Source: Clostridiales bacterium
GTDB lineage: Bacteria; Bacillota; Clostridia; Oscillospirales; Acutalibacteraceae
Reading direction: 5' to 3'
DNA length: 32,535 nt
Assembly: GCA_019422525.1 (NCBI GenBank)
Contig: JAHZDE010000003.1
Span: forward strand, 282,445 to 314,979
Shown here: one piece after another, positions 8,737-16,344 of the stretch
Numbering within the stretch: the stretch's first letter is position 1
Layout: the number at the start of each line of letters is the position of its first letter
Translations under genes and position numbers: made by a program
Notes under the pieces: generated by a model
The model's database searches: none
Told to the model about the DNA's origin: nothing
Seen by the model: the letters and a program-made list of their open reading frames with translations, nothing else

Positions 8737-8947
8737 TTTGATCCTCCACAAACAATTTGTACGCTTCGATACCGAGTGCATTCGCAATTTTTTGAATATT
8801 TTCCAGAGAAATACTCCGTTGAAAACGTTCAATATCGCTAATATAAGTTCGATGTAAACCACACATTTCCGCAAATTTTTCTTGAGACACTCCAATTTTA
8901 TTTCTATATTTGCGAAGATTCGTACCAAATACCTTTATAATATCCAA
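8714..8947 (-). CDS. Restriction-modification controller (C) protein, HTH_3
   Basis: 77 residues with a helix-turn-helix of the Xre/Cro type (GVSQEKFAEMCGLHRTYISDIERFQRS), matching the size and look of C proteins of type II systems. These first activate and then limit their own gene and the downstream endonuclease, giving the methyltransferase time to protect the chromosome after entry into a new host. The start is a TTG at 8947, nine bases after an AAAGGAG ribosome site; no ATG is available in frame. Its last 23 bases overlap the endonuclease gene. Two inverted repeats upstream are likely operators. Confidence 0.85.
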   Translation of the reverse strand: MDIIKVFGTNLRKYRNKIGVSQEKFAEMCGLHRTYISDIERFQRSISLENIQKIANALGIEAYKLFVEDQNEIYNQK

Positions 8948-8969
8948 ATGTATGGTCTCCTTTCGAAAT

Positions 8970-9028
8970 TTATGTACTTTTATATTACATAAAATGTAGA
9001 TAATAAGTCTACAGACAATAAGTTACAA
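8970..9028 (-). promoter_or_regulatory. Controller-endonuclease promoter with two candidate operators
   Basis: Minus-strand TTGTAA (9023-9028) and TATTAT (9000-9005) are 17 nt apart. A perfect inverted repeat TGTAGA-N7-TCTACA (8995-9013) covers the -10 box. A second one, TTATGTA-N9-TACATAA (8970-8992), lies just downstream, centre-to-centre about 23 bp. Paired operators are the usual arrangement for C-protein control; which repeat is bound is inferred. Confidence 0.55.
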
Positions 9029-9105
9029 TTGCATATCATATTTTTATAAAATTCATAGTGTTATTTATCATCAGAAAACGGCACATATAAAAAGGAGGCG
9101 TTAAC

Positions 9106-9651
9106 ATGGAAGTGAAAGCATCAGGAACTTTTGATTACAAGACTATTCAAGCATTTATGCGTTTATGCTTTTTTGGCTTTCATTGGAAAACCGGGCCAAA
9201 AAAGAAGCTCATAATTTATTCCATGATTTATGCAGTGCTGGCTTTGGCTATCACAGCAGAAATCATGCTTTTGGAATTTTCACCCGGTTTTCTGATTCTA
9301 TTGCTCGTTATCATCTTCCTTCTTTTATGGATGTATTTTATGTATTTTGCTTATCCAAAAATTCATTATCATGCACTGGGCAAAATGAAAAATATTACAA
9401 ATAACTATGTATTTACCGATGATACAATTCACTTGACGGCCGTCAGCGAGGGATATTTTGAAGAAACCACCATTCGTTATTCCTATATTGTGAAAGTGAT
9501 AGAGACTCCAAACTATTTATATATTTTTCAAACCAAAACACAGGCCCATATCATAGAGAAATCCACCATTACCGATGGTACCATACAAGATATCCGGCAA
9601 AAGCTGTCTGCTGCTGTCAGCGGAAAGTATATCTTTTATTACGACACATAA
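9106..9651 (+). CDS. YcxB-like membrane protein
   Basis: 181 residues. Residues ~35-85 contain two adjacent membrane segments (KKLIIYSMIYAVLALAI; LILLLVIIFLLLWMYFMYF), followed by a soluble C-terminal half with the pattern of the YcxB-like domain (NNYVFTDDTIHLTAVSEGYFEETTIRYSYIVKVIET). The function of the family is unknown. An AAGGAGG ribosome site precedes the ATG. It stands alone between the R-M island and the DUF3810 gene and is more AT-rich than the latter. Confidence 0.75.
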   Translation: MEVKASGTFDYKTIQAFMRLCFFGFHWKTGPKKKLIIYSMIYAVLALAITAEIMLLEFSPGFLILLLVIIFLLLWMYFMYFAYPKIHYHALGKMKNITNNYVFTDDTIHLTAVSEGYFEETTIRYSYIVKVIETPNYLYIFQTKTQAHIIEKSTITDGTIQDIRQKLSAAVSGKYIFYYDT

Positions 9652-9703
9652 TGACAAAATTCCCGTCACTGTCCTTTCCTGCGTTTAGGAGGTTCCTTTT
9701 CCT

Positions 9704-10810
9704 ATGAAACATTCTCCCTGCTTTTTTCGGCGGCTGTGGCTGCTGATTCTTTTCCCCATCGGCGGTATTTTTTCTCTTGTTGCTGCCTATCATCAGGATT
9801 TTGCCGAATGGTATGCCCGTTATCCTTATCATTGGCTGTCTTTGGCTATAAACCGTATTACCGGGCTTTTCCCCTTTTCCCTGGCGGAAATTCTTTTATA
9901 TCTGCTGATTGCGGCCATTCTTTTCTGGCTGGTTTTCAGCATTGTCCAGTTGATTCGCAAACCTGATCATCGCGGGAAAAGGCTGGTTCGGTTTTTGATG
10001 ACGCCTCTGTGCGCTGCTTCTGTCGTCTTTTTTCTTTTCGTCTTTACCTGTGGTATCAACTACTCCCGCTACACCTTTTCCCAAATCAGCGGCCTTCCCA
10101 TACAGGATTCCTCGGTGGAAGAGCTGTATGAGCTGAATGTTTTTCTGGCAGAAGAAGTTTCATCCCTGCGTACGCAATTGCCGGAAGACGGGCAGGGCGT
10201 TATGGAAAGCAGTTTCTCCTCTTCTTCCGAGAAGGCACAGCAGGCCCGCATCAGTTATGACACGCTGGAAGCAGAATATCCAACCTTGTTTTCGGGCTAT
10301 TCTGCACCAAAATCCGTTTTGGCCTCCCGGCTCATGTCCTGGTGCGATATTACCGGAATTTTTGTCTCCTTTACTTTTGAGGCCAATGTCAATGTGGATG
10401 TGCCAGACTACTCACAGCCTGCCACCATGTGCCACGAACTAAGCCATCTTCGAGGGTATATGCGGGAAGACGAAGCCAATTTTATCGCTTATCTGGCCTG
10501 CCGCAACAGTGAGAATCTGGAATTCCAGTATTCCGGCGCTATGCTGGCGTTTGTCTATGCCAACAATGCCCTTTACAGTGCCGACAGTGAACTGGGCCAG
10601 CAGGTCTATTCTTCTCTTTATGAAGGGGTCCAGCGGGACTTCGCCTATAACAACGCCTATTGGAAGCAGTTTGAAGGGCCTGTTTCGGAGATTTCCAACA
10701 CGGTCAATGACACCTATCTCAAAGCAAACCGCCAGGACGATGGTGTAAAAAGCTATGGCAGAGTGGTAGATTTGTTGCTGGCCGATTACAGAAAGAATCA
10801 TGCAGGTTAA
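9704..10810 (+). CDS. DUF3810 family membrane protein with HExxH motif
   Basis: 368 residues. Three hydrophobic segments lie in the first ~125 residues (around 12-30, 65-85 and 105-125), followed by a large extracytoplasmic or cytoplasmic domain. Near residue 244 it has C-HELSH-LRGYMREDEANF, a zinc-metallopeptidase type HExxH with a following Glu, as seen in DUF3810. A protease role is suggested by the motif but not established. AGGAGG precedes the ATG by eleven bases. A bidirectional terminator follows. Confidence 0.8.
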   Translation: MKHSPCFFRRLWLLILFPIGGIFSLVAAYHQDFAEWYARYPYHWLSLAINRITGLFPFSLAEILLYLLIAAILFWLVFSIVQLIRKPDHRGKRLVRFLMTPLCAASVVFFLFVFTCGINYSRYTFSQISGLPIQDSSVEELYELNVFLAEEVSSLRTQLPEDGQGVMESSFSSSSEKAQQARISYDTLEAEYPTLFSGYSAPKSVLASRLMSWCDITGIFVSFTFEANVNVDVPDYSQPATMCHELSHLRGYMREDEANFIAYLACRNSENLEFQYSGAMLAFVYANNALYSADSELGQQVYSSLYEGVQRDFAYNNAYWKQFEGPVSEISNTVNDTYLKANRQDDGVKSYGRVVDLLLADYRKNHAG

Positions 10811-10827
10811 TTTATACAATTAGTAAA

Positions 10828-10876
10828 ATAAAATCCCATCTCTAAACGGACATGCTCCGTTAGAGATGGGATTTTT
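10828..10876. terminator. Bidirectional terminator between DUF3810 and mrr genes
   Basis: AAAATCCCATCTCTAA-CGGA pairs with TCCG-TTAGAGATGGGATTTTT around a short loop (one extra A in the left arm), with A/T runs on both sides. It serves the convergent DUF3810 (plus) and Mrr (minus) genes. Confidence 0.88.
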
Positions 10877-10932
10877 GCTATTTAGGGTTGAGAATAATTT
10901 GATTATTTGATTACCACATAAAAACGCATTAT

Positions 10933-11844
10933 TTATACATCTTGGTAATCATCAAAAACATCTGAATCAATGGCTTTAATTTCAAATATTTTTTTGGTAG
11001 TTACCCCAAAATTATATTCAATCATATATTTTGATAATTTTTCTCCATCCATCAGGATAACATGCTGATTTTTCGCATAGTCTATAGCTTGTCTGGTAAA
11101 TTGAGAAGTGGTTACAAACAATCCTTTTCCACCTTTTCCAGCAATGGCTCCCACAAAAGCCTGTACGTCAGGACGTCCCACAGAATGATTCTTATCCCAC
11201 TGTTTTGTTTGGACATAAATCAAGTCGAAACCAAGTTTGTCTTCCATAATGATTCCATCAATGCCTTCATCACCAGTAATAGAAGTGGTCGTTGCAGCAT
11301 TGGCATAAGTTCCATATCCCATTTTAGCCATCAAGTCCAAAACCATTTTTTCAAATGCTGTTGGAGAAAGCTTCATAACTTCGTTCAGCAAATCATCTGC
11401 AAGACTTTGATTGATCTTTCTAAAGGCACTTTCAAAGGTGTCATCCGGTGTTTCACTGTCTTCGCTTACCTGCTCAATAGGGTTTTTATCCTGAGCAGCC
11501 GCAGTTTTTGTGAATTCTCGAAAAGAATCATAGCGCATCAGCCAAGCATTATCAATTACACAAGAAGAATCCCCAACTGCTTTTTTCCCTTCTTCTGTAA
11601 TGCAAAATACACCTTTGGATAAACTGTCAATCAATCCGGCTTTTTTTAAATATGTTCTTGCCCAACCCAATCTATTTGAAAAATAGGACTGACGTCCGCT
11701 TGGCAAGAGCTCTGACAAATCGTCATTAGTAAGATGAAAATACTGGGCAACATAAATCTTTAATTCTTGTGCTGTATGTTCATGACCGTCAGAAAGGAAT
11801 TGCAAAATTGGTTTGTACATTTCAAAATACTTTGGAACCCCCAT
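10933..11844 (-). CDS. mrr: Mrr-type (type IV) restriction endonuclease
   Basis: 303 residues. The N-terminal ~90 residues form a winged-helix domain of the Mrr_N kind. The C-terminal half holds the Mrr catalytic core: LSPTAFEKMVLDLMAKMGYG, then GDEGIDGIIMEDKLGFDLIYVQTKQW, giving the D...QxK variant of the PD-(D/E)xK nuclease site. Mrr enzymes cut DNA carrying foreign methylation. The start has AGGAGG eight bases upstream. It follows azlD by 29 bp in the same direction without a terminator, so it may be transcribed with azlCD although its base composition is more AT-rich, suggesting later insertion. It lies 2 kb from the type II system, so compatibility between the two would matter. Confidence 0.92.
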   Translation of the reverse strand: MGVPKYFEMYKPILQFLSDGHEHTAQELKIYVAQYFHLTNDDLSELLPSGRQSYFSNRLGWARTYLKKAGLIDSLSKGVFCITEEGKKAVGDSSCVIDNAWLMRYDSFREFTKTAAAQDKNPIEQVSEDSETPDDTFESAFRKINQSLADDLLNEVMKLSPTAFEKMVLDLMAKMGYGTYANAATTTSITGDEGIDGIIMEDKLGFDLIYVQTKQWDKNHSVGRPDVQAFVGAIAGKGGKGLFVTTSQFTRQAIDYAKNQHVILMDGEKLSKYMIEYNFGVTTKKIFEIKAIDSDVFDDYQDV

Positions 11845-11873
11845 CTGATAAACCTCCTACTTACTGTACATTT

Positions 11874-12215
11874 TTATCCAAACGACAAAACCTGCATCCA
11901 AACCAGCACCTGCTCTACTACCAGCACTGTGGCAACTGCCCCCAAGGCAACAGTGAGCAGGCTGCGGTTTTTCCATGCCAAAATCAGCGCTACTGCCAGC
12001 CCGGCCAGTGCTGACCATATACTGGAGGTAGATTCCAGTATAGCCGGAAAGGTCATGGCTGCCAGCACCGCATAGGGCACATAGGCCAGAAAGGACTTGA
12101 CAAACCGGTTTTCAATCTTTTTCCGAAACAGAGTCAGGGGAAGCATACGCACCAGATAGGTGACGCCCGCCATAATCAGGATGGCAATTAAAATATAGGG
12201 AAGATTTTCTGTCAT
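11874..12215 (-). CDS. azlD: Branched-chain amino acid exporter small subunit AzlD
   Basis: 113 residues, with about four hydrophobic segments, matching AzlD in length and pattern (YLVRMLPLTLFRKKIENRFVKSFLAYVPYAVLAAMTFP). With AzlC it forms an exporter for branched-chain amino acids or their analogues. ATG at 12215 overlaps the azlC stop as ATGA and is preceded by GGAGGAGG, so translational coupling is likely; a longer frame upstream only overlaps azlC. Nearby leuAB give the same metabolic theme. Confidence 0.9.
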   Translation of the reverse strand: MTENLPYILIAILIMAGVTYLVRMLPLTLFRKKIENRFVKSFLAYVPYAVLAAMTFPAILESTSSIWSALAGLAVALILAWKNRSLLTVALGAVATVLVVEQVLVWMQVLSFG

Positions 12216-12922
12216 GAGGCCTCCTCCGTTTCTTCCTCCACCGGCCAGCGCAAAGCGGCAAAGGCTGCTGCCGGAATGGCACAGAGGATAATCACCCAAC
12301 CAGAGGAAAGTTGGTTCAGACAGGGAACCCATTTAAACAAACAACTGAGCACTACGGCAATAATCACCACCACCGCCACCGGCTTTGTTTTTACCGCCGG
12401 CGGAATGATAATGGCAAGGAACATACCGTAAATGGCAATGCCCAATGCGCTGCGGATGGGCAGCGGCAGAATTCCCGCCGCTGTTGCGCCCAGCAATGTG
12501 CCCAGTGCCCACCCCACATAGGGCATGGAGATTAACCCTGTGAGATACCGGGCATTGACCGGCTCTTTTTGCTGGACTGCTACCGCGAAAATCTCGTCGG
12601 TAATGCCAAAGGACAGCAGTAGCCGTTCCAGCCCCGACATGGCCGGGTCGATCTTTTGGGAAAGCGACAGCGACATGAGCAGATATCGCACATTGATGAC
12701 AAAGGTAGTCACCGCTAATTCTACATACAGTCCGCCGCTCAAAATCAGGTCCAGCCCGGCAAACTGCCCGGCGGAGGTCAGGTTGGTCATGGAGATGAGC
12801 ACACCAATCCACGCCGGAAGTCCACCCTCCACTACCATCATACCAAAGGCAAAGGAGACAGATACATATCCCAAACAAATGGGCAGCCCATCCCGTACCC
12901 CCTTGCCAAACGTCAACTTCAT
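12212..12922 (-). CDS. azlC: Branched-chain amino acid exporter large subunit AzlC
   Basis: 236 residues, polytopic, with the AzlC pattern at the N-terminus (GVRDGLPICLGYVSVSFAFGMM; SAGQFAGLDL; INVRYLLMSLSLS). It pairs with AzlD downstream. AGAGGG lies almost against the ATG, an unusually short spacing; a stop codon twelve bases upstream rules out an earlier start. The palindromic repeat element begins 28 bp upstream, so any promoter must lie in or beyond that element. Confidence 0.92.
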   Translation of the reverse strand: MKLTFGKGVRDGLPICLGYVSVSFAFGMMVVEGGLPAWIGVLISMTNLTSAGQFAGLDLILSGGLYVELAVTTFVINVRYLLMSLSLSQKIDPAMSGLERLLLSFGITDEIFAVAVQQKEPVNARYLTGLISMPYVGWALGTLLGATAAGILPLPIRSALGIAIYGMFLAIIIPPAVKTKPVAVVVIIAVVLSCLFKWVPCLNQLSSGWVIILCAIPAAAFAALRWPVEEETEEAS

Positions 12923-12949
12923 TCCCTCTTGTTACCCCTTTCCGTGAGG

Positions 12950-13147
12950 TATCGGGGCTCTGCCCCAGACCCCGCTCAAGAACCTTCTTATAAGAAGGTT
13001 CTTGAGAATCTCGAAGAATTTTATACACCATTTGCACCGCCCCCATATGGGGGCGGTGCAAATGGTAAACAAAGTTTTTTGAAGGTTTTCAGGGAATCTT
13101 TTTTACAAAAAAGTTCCCTGAATGGGGTTCGGGGCAAAGCCCCGATA
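12950..13147. repeat. 198-bp palindromic repeat element (MITE-like)
   Basis: Terminal inverted repeats of 24 nt (12950-12973 and 13124-13147) match at 21 positions; each is itself a GGGGC...GCCCC hairpin. Inside are a small palindrome (AAGAACCTTCTT/AAGAAGGTTCTT region, 12978-13003), a perfect 40-bp palindrome at 13027-13066 centred on CATATG, and a hairpin with AGGGAA/TTCCCT arms (13091-13119). No open frame fits. There is no clear target-site duplication. It fills the gap between azlC and leuB and could also end leuB transcripts. No second copy is in this window. Confidence 0.7.
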
Positions 13148-13161
13148 TCCCGGCGAATGGG

Positions 13162-14232
13162 TTACAGCAGGGAGCAGACCAGATCGCCCATTTCGGAGCA
13201 GGAGACCTTTTTCATGCCCTCCACCCAGATGTCGGGGGTACGAGCCATAGTCAGTGCCTTGGCGACAGCGTCATCGATAGCCTTGGCAGCTTCCGGCTGT
13301 TCCAGCGAATATTTCAGCATCATGCCCACAGAGAGAATGGTTGCCAGAGGGTTGGCGATTCCCTGCCCGGCGATATCCGGTGCCGAGCCATGAATGGGCT
13401 CATACAGGCCCTTTTGCCCATCGTTCAGGCTGGCGGAAGCAAGCATACCGATAGAACCGGAAATCATGGAAGCCTCGTCGGAGAGGATGTCGCCAAACAT
13501 GTTGGAAGTGACAATCACATCAAACTGGCCGGGATTCCGAACCAGCTGCATGGCGCAGTTATCCACATACATGTGGTTGAGTTCCACGTCGGGGTAGTCC
13601 TTGGAAACGCGAATAACGGTCTCTCTCCACAGGCGTGAGGATTCCAGCACGTTGGCCTTATCCACGCTGCACAGCTTGTGGCGGCGCTTCTGAGCCATTT
13701 CAAATGCCACACGGGCAATGCGCTCAATTTCCGGCACGGAATATTTCTCCGTATCGAAAGCGGCGGGCTGACCGTTTTCTTCACAGCGTCCGCGCTCTCC
13801 GAAATAAATGCCGCCGGTCAGCTCACGGACCACCAGCACGTCGATTCCCTTGCCGATGATCTCCGGCTTCAAGGGAGAAGCTTCCCGCAGGGGCTCAAAG
13901 ATCACGGCCGGGCGCAGGTTGGCAAACAGTCCCAAAGCGGAACGGATACCCAAAAGGCCCTTTTCCGGGCGATTGTTACCGGGCTGGGTGTCCCATTTGG
14001 GGCCGCCCACAGCGCCCAGAAGGGTAGCGTCTGCGTTTTTGCAGGTAGTAACTGTTTCTTCCGGCAGGGGCACACCGGTAGCATCGATAGCAGCGCCTCC
14101 CAACAGTGCTTCGTGATAGTTTACAGCAAAACCGAACTTTTCGCCGGCTTTGTCCAGCACCTTCTGTGCCTGCTCTACGATTTCAGGGCCGATTCCATCG
14201 CCCTTTAAAACTGCGATCTGATAGGTATTCAT
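13162..14232 (-). CDS. leuB: 3-isopropylmalate dehydrogenase
   Basis: 356 residues. The N-terminus (VLKGDGIGPEIVEQAQKVLDKAG), the central LVVRELTGGIYFG and the C-terminal YEPIHGSAPDIAGQGIANPLA are hallmarks of LeuB. It oxidises and decarboxylates 3-isopropylmalate to 2-oxoisocaproate with NAD in leucine synthesis. ATG at 14232 has AAAGGA nine bases upstream; the longer frame only adds untranslated leader. It follows leuA by 30 bp, so both belong to the T-box controlled operon. leuC and leuD are not adjacent. Confidence 0.97.
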   Translation of the reverse strand: MNTYQIAVLKGDGIGPEIVEQAQKVLDKAGEKFGFAVNYHEALLGGAAIDATGVPLPEETVTTCKNADATLLGAVGGPKWDTQPGNNRPEKGLLGIRSALGLFANLRPAVIFEPLREASPLKPEIIGKGIDVLVVRELTGGIYFGERGRCEENGQPAAFDTEKYSVPEIERIARVAFEMAQKRRHKLCSVDKANVLESSRLWRETVIRVSKDYPDVELNHMYVDNCAMQLVRNPGQFDVIVTSNMFGDILSDEASMISGSIGMLASASLNDGQKGLYEPIHGSAPDIAGQGIANPLATILSVGMMLKYSLEQPEAAKAIDDAVAKALTMARTPDIWVEGMKKVSCSEMGDLVCSLL

Positions 14233-14262
14233 GGCTGTATTTCCTTTCTGAAAAATCATATA

Positions 14263-15951
14263 TTATGTGCGGGATGCGCGGTTGATCGCGCAGATAATGC
14301 CCTTGATGGATGCCAGGCTGATATTGCTGTCCAGACCTACGCCGAACACCATTTTGTTCTCGGGAGTACGAATCTGGATGTAGGACAGAGCCTTGGAGTC
14401 TGCGCCGGAAGAGACCGCGTGCTCGCTGTAAGACACGAACTTGTATTCGTTGATACCCACAGAACGCAGCGCGCCAAAGAAGGCGTCGATGGGGCCGTTG
14501 CCTACGCCGCTGATTTCGTGGTCAACGTTCTGGAAGCGGAGAGTTCCCTCAAAATGCACCTGTGTTTCGCCGTCCTGGCCTTCGTGCTCTTCATAGAGCT
14601 TGTAGCGCTTCAGGTGATAGGGGTATTTAATCTCGAAATATTCCTTGTGGAACAAATCAAAGATTTCCTGAGGCTGGAGCTCCCTACCCTCGGCGTCACA
14701 GGCAGCCTTTACAATTGCGCCGAATTCCGGGTGCATGGCTTTGGGAAGATGATAGCCGAAGCTCTGGGCCATGATGAAAGCCGCGCCACCCTTGCCGCTC
14801 TGACTGTTGATACGGATAATGGGCTCATACTGACGGCCAACATCCGCCGGGTCAATGGGCAGATAGGGCACTTCCCAATACTGGGTACCGCTCTTGGCCA
14901 TGTATTCCACGCCCTTGTTGATGGCGTCCTGATGGGAACCGGAGAAAGCGGTGAATACCAGTTCGCCGGCATAGGGGTGCCGCTCGTGGACCTTCATCTT
15001 GGTGCAGGATTCGTACACATCCTTGATGTGGTTGATGTTGGAGAAATCCAGCTCCGGGTCCACACCCTGGGAATACATGTTCATGGCAACTACCATAATG
15101 TCCGCATTACCGGTACGCTCGCCGTTGCCAAACAGGGTACCTTCCACACGCTCAGCCCCTGCCAGCAAGCCCAGCTCGGTAGCAGCAATGCCGCAGCCAC
15201 GGTCGTTGTGGGCGTGCAGACTGATAATGGCGCTGTCGCGGCCCTTCAGGTGGCGGCAGAAGTATTCAATCTGGTCTGCATGGCAGTTGGGGGTGCTGCC
15301 CTCTACCGTGTTGGGCAGGTTGAGGATGACCTTCTTTTCGGGTGTTGCGCCCAGCTCTTCCAGAACCCGGTCGCAAATCAGCACGGCGTTATCCATTTCG
15401 GTGCCAGAAAAGCTCTCGGGGGAATATTCATAGCGGATATTGATACCGCTGCGGGCCACTTCCTCTTCGGTCAGCTTGCGGATAAGGCGTGCACCCTCTA
15501 CAGCAATATCAATGACGCCCTGCATATCGGTGTGGAAAACCACCTTCCGCTGGAGGGTGGAAGTGGAGTTGTAGAAATGAACAATCACGTTCTTAGCGCC
15601 CCGGATGGCCTCAAAGGTTTTCTGAATCAAGTGGGGCCGCGCCTGCACCAGCACCTGAATGGTCACGTCGTCGGGAATTAGGTTGCGCTCGATGAGCGCC
15701 CGGAGAATTTCATACTCGGTTTCAGAAGCGGACGGGAAGCCTACCTCAATTTCCTTAAAACCGATGTCCACCAACGTTTTGAAAAACAGCAGCTTTTCTT
15801 CCAGATTCATCGGGGTGACAAGCGCCTGGTTGCCATCTCGCAAATCCACGCTGCACCAAATCGGCGCTTTGGTAATGACCTTGTCAGGCCACTGGCGGTC
15901 CTTCAGCTGTACCGGCTGAAACGGAATGTACTTTTTAAATCCCTGATACAT
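14263..15951 (-). CDS. leuA: 2-isopropylmalate synthase (LeuA2 type)
   Basis: 562 residues, the length of the longer LeuA class. The catalytic DRE-TIM barrel motif appears as SVDLRDGNQAL near residue 38, HAHNDRGCG near residue 230 and the GNGERTGNAD loop near 260; the C-terminal ~120 residues form the LeuA allosteric dimer domain that binds leucine (GNGPIDAFFGALR). It condenses acetyl-CoA with 2-oxoisovalerate, the first step of leucine synthesis. GGGAG precedes ATG 15951 by eight bases. A leucine-type T-box leader lies upstream, so it is controlled both by tRNA charging and probably by feedback. Confidence 0.97.
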   Translation of the reverse strand: MYQGFKKYIPFQPVQLKDRQWPDKVITKAPIWCSVDLRDGNQALVTPMNLEEKLLFFKTLVDIGFKEIEVGFPSASETEYEILRALIERNLIPDDVTIQVLVQARPHLIQKTFEAIRGAKNVIVHFYNSTSTLQRKVVFHTDMQGVIDIAVEGARLIRKLTEEEVARSGINIRYEYSPESFSGTEMDNAVLICDRVLEELGATPEKKVILNLPNTVEGSTPNCHADQIEYFCRHLKGRDSAIISLHAHNDRGCGIAATELGLLAGAERVEGTLFGNGERTGNADIMVVAMNMYSQGVDPELDFSNINHIKDVYESCTKMKVHERHPYAGELVFTAFSGSHQDAINKGVEYMAKSGTQYWEVPYLPIDPADVGRQYEPIIRINSQSGKGGAAFIMAQSFGYHLPKAMHPEFGAIVKAACDAEGRELQPQEIFDLFHKEYFEIKYPYHLKRYKLYEEHEGQDGETQVHFEGTLRFQNVDHEISGVGNGPIDAFFGALRSVGINEYKFVSYSEHAVSSGADSKALSYIQIRTPENKMVFGVGLDSNISLASIKGIICAINRASRT

Positions 15952-16027
15952 AAAACCATCTCCCAGTAAAAAATAATATTCGTTGGTATTTTGCAGAGAA
16001 GGGACCCCATGACCGGTTTTCCGGCCT

Positions 16028-16308
16028 ACATAAAAACCCCGGAAAAACAGCAGCAACTGTCTTTCCGGGGCGAATCAATCTCGCGGTACCACCCTTGCTC
16101 AGCCGGTGCTCACACACACGGCCCTCTACAGCCTCCAACAAGGCTACGGCCCATAACGGTGCCAACCGTCCGCCCCTTATCAGAGCGGCAACTCCGGGGC
16201 GAGTTATCCACGAAAGGCAACCTACCGGCTTACACCAGCCGCCGGCTCTCTGAAGCATCGCACAATCGTCTTTTTCCCTTCATTGTCTTTAGGTGTTATC
16301 AACTTGTA
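16028..16308 (-). ncRNA. T-box riboswitch, leucine specifier, upstream of leuA
   Basis: On the minus strand the leader shows AGAGAG followed by a GC-rich stem I, then GGATAA-CTC-GCC. The CTC at 16203-16201 is the only leucine codon in the specifier region. The conserved T-box GGGTGGTACCGCG is at 16082-16094; its UGGU pairs with the ACCA end of tRNA-Leu, as encoded at 6873-6876. TTCGCCCCGG then leads into the terminator (16032-16070), a CCCCGGAAA stem followed by five T. Uncharged tRNA-Leu would prevent termination and switch on leuA-leuB. Exact 5' end is estimated from the promoter. Confidence 0.93.
16032..16070 (-). terminator. T-box terminator of the leuA leader
   Basis: CCCCGGAAA pairs with the complementary run TTTCCGGGG around a loop, followed on the minus strand by five T. 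It is mutually exclusive with the antiterminator formed by the T-box sequence. Confidence 0.88.
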
Positions 16309-16314
16309 TGTTTT

Positions 16315-16344
16315 ATTATAGTACTATATCACCATAAATGTCAA
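16315..16344 (-). promoter_or_regulatory. leuA promoter, overlapping the end of folC
   Basis: TTGACA (16339-16344) and TATAAT (16315-16320), both perfect consensus, are 18 nt apart on the minus strand. The TGA within the -35 box is the folC stop codon. Confidence 0.85.

Noticed and set aside
6877..9105. tRNA-targeted integrative element bounded by attachment repeats
   Set aside because: No integrase and no repeat of the tRNA 3' end was found downstream of the R-M genes, so an att-flanked element is not supported.
12333..13393. Open frames running across the palindromic element
   Set aside because: They are out of frame with azlC and leuB and translate the inverted repeats; no ribosome site or protein pattern.
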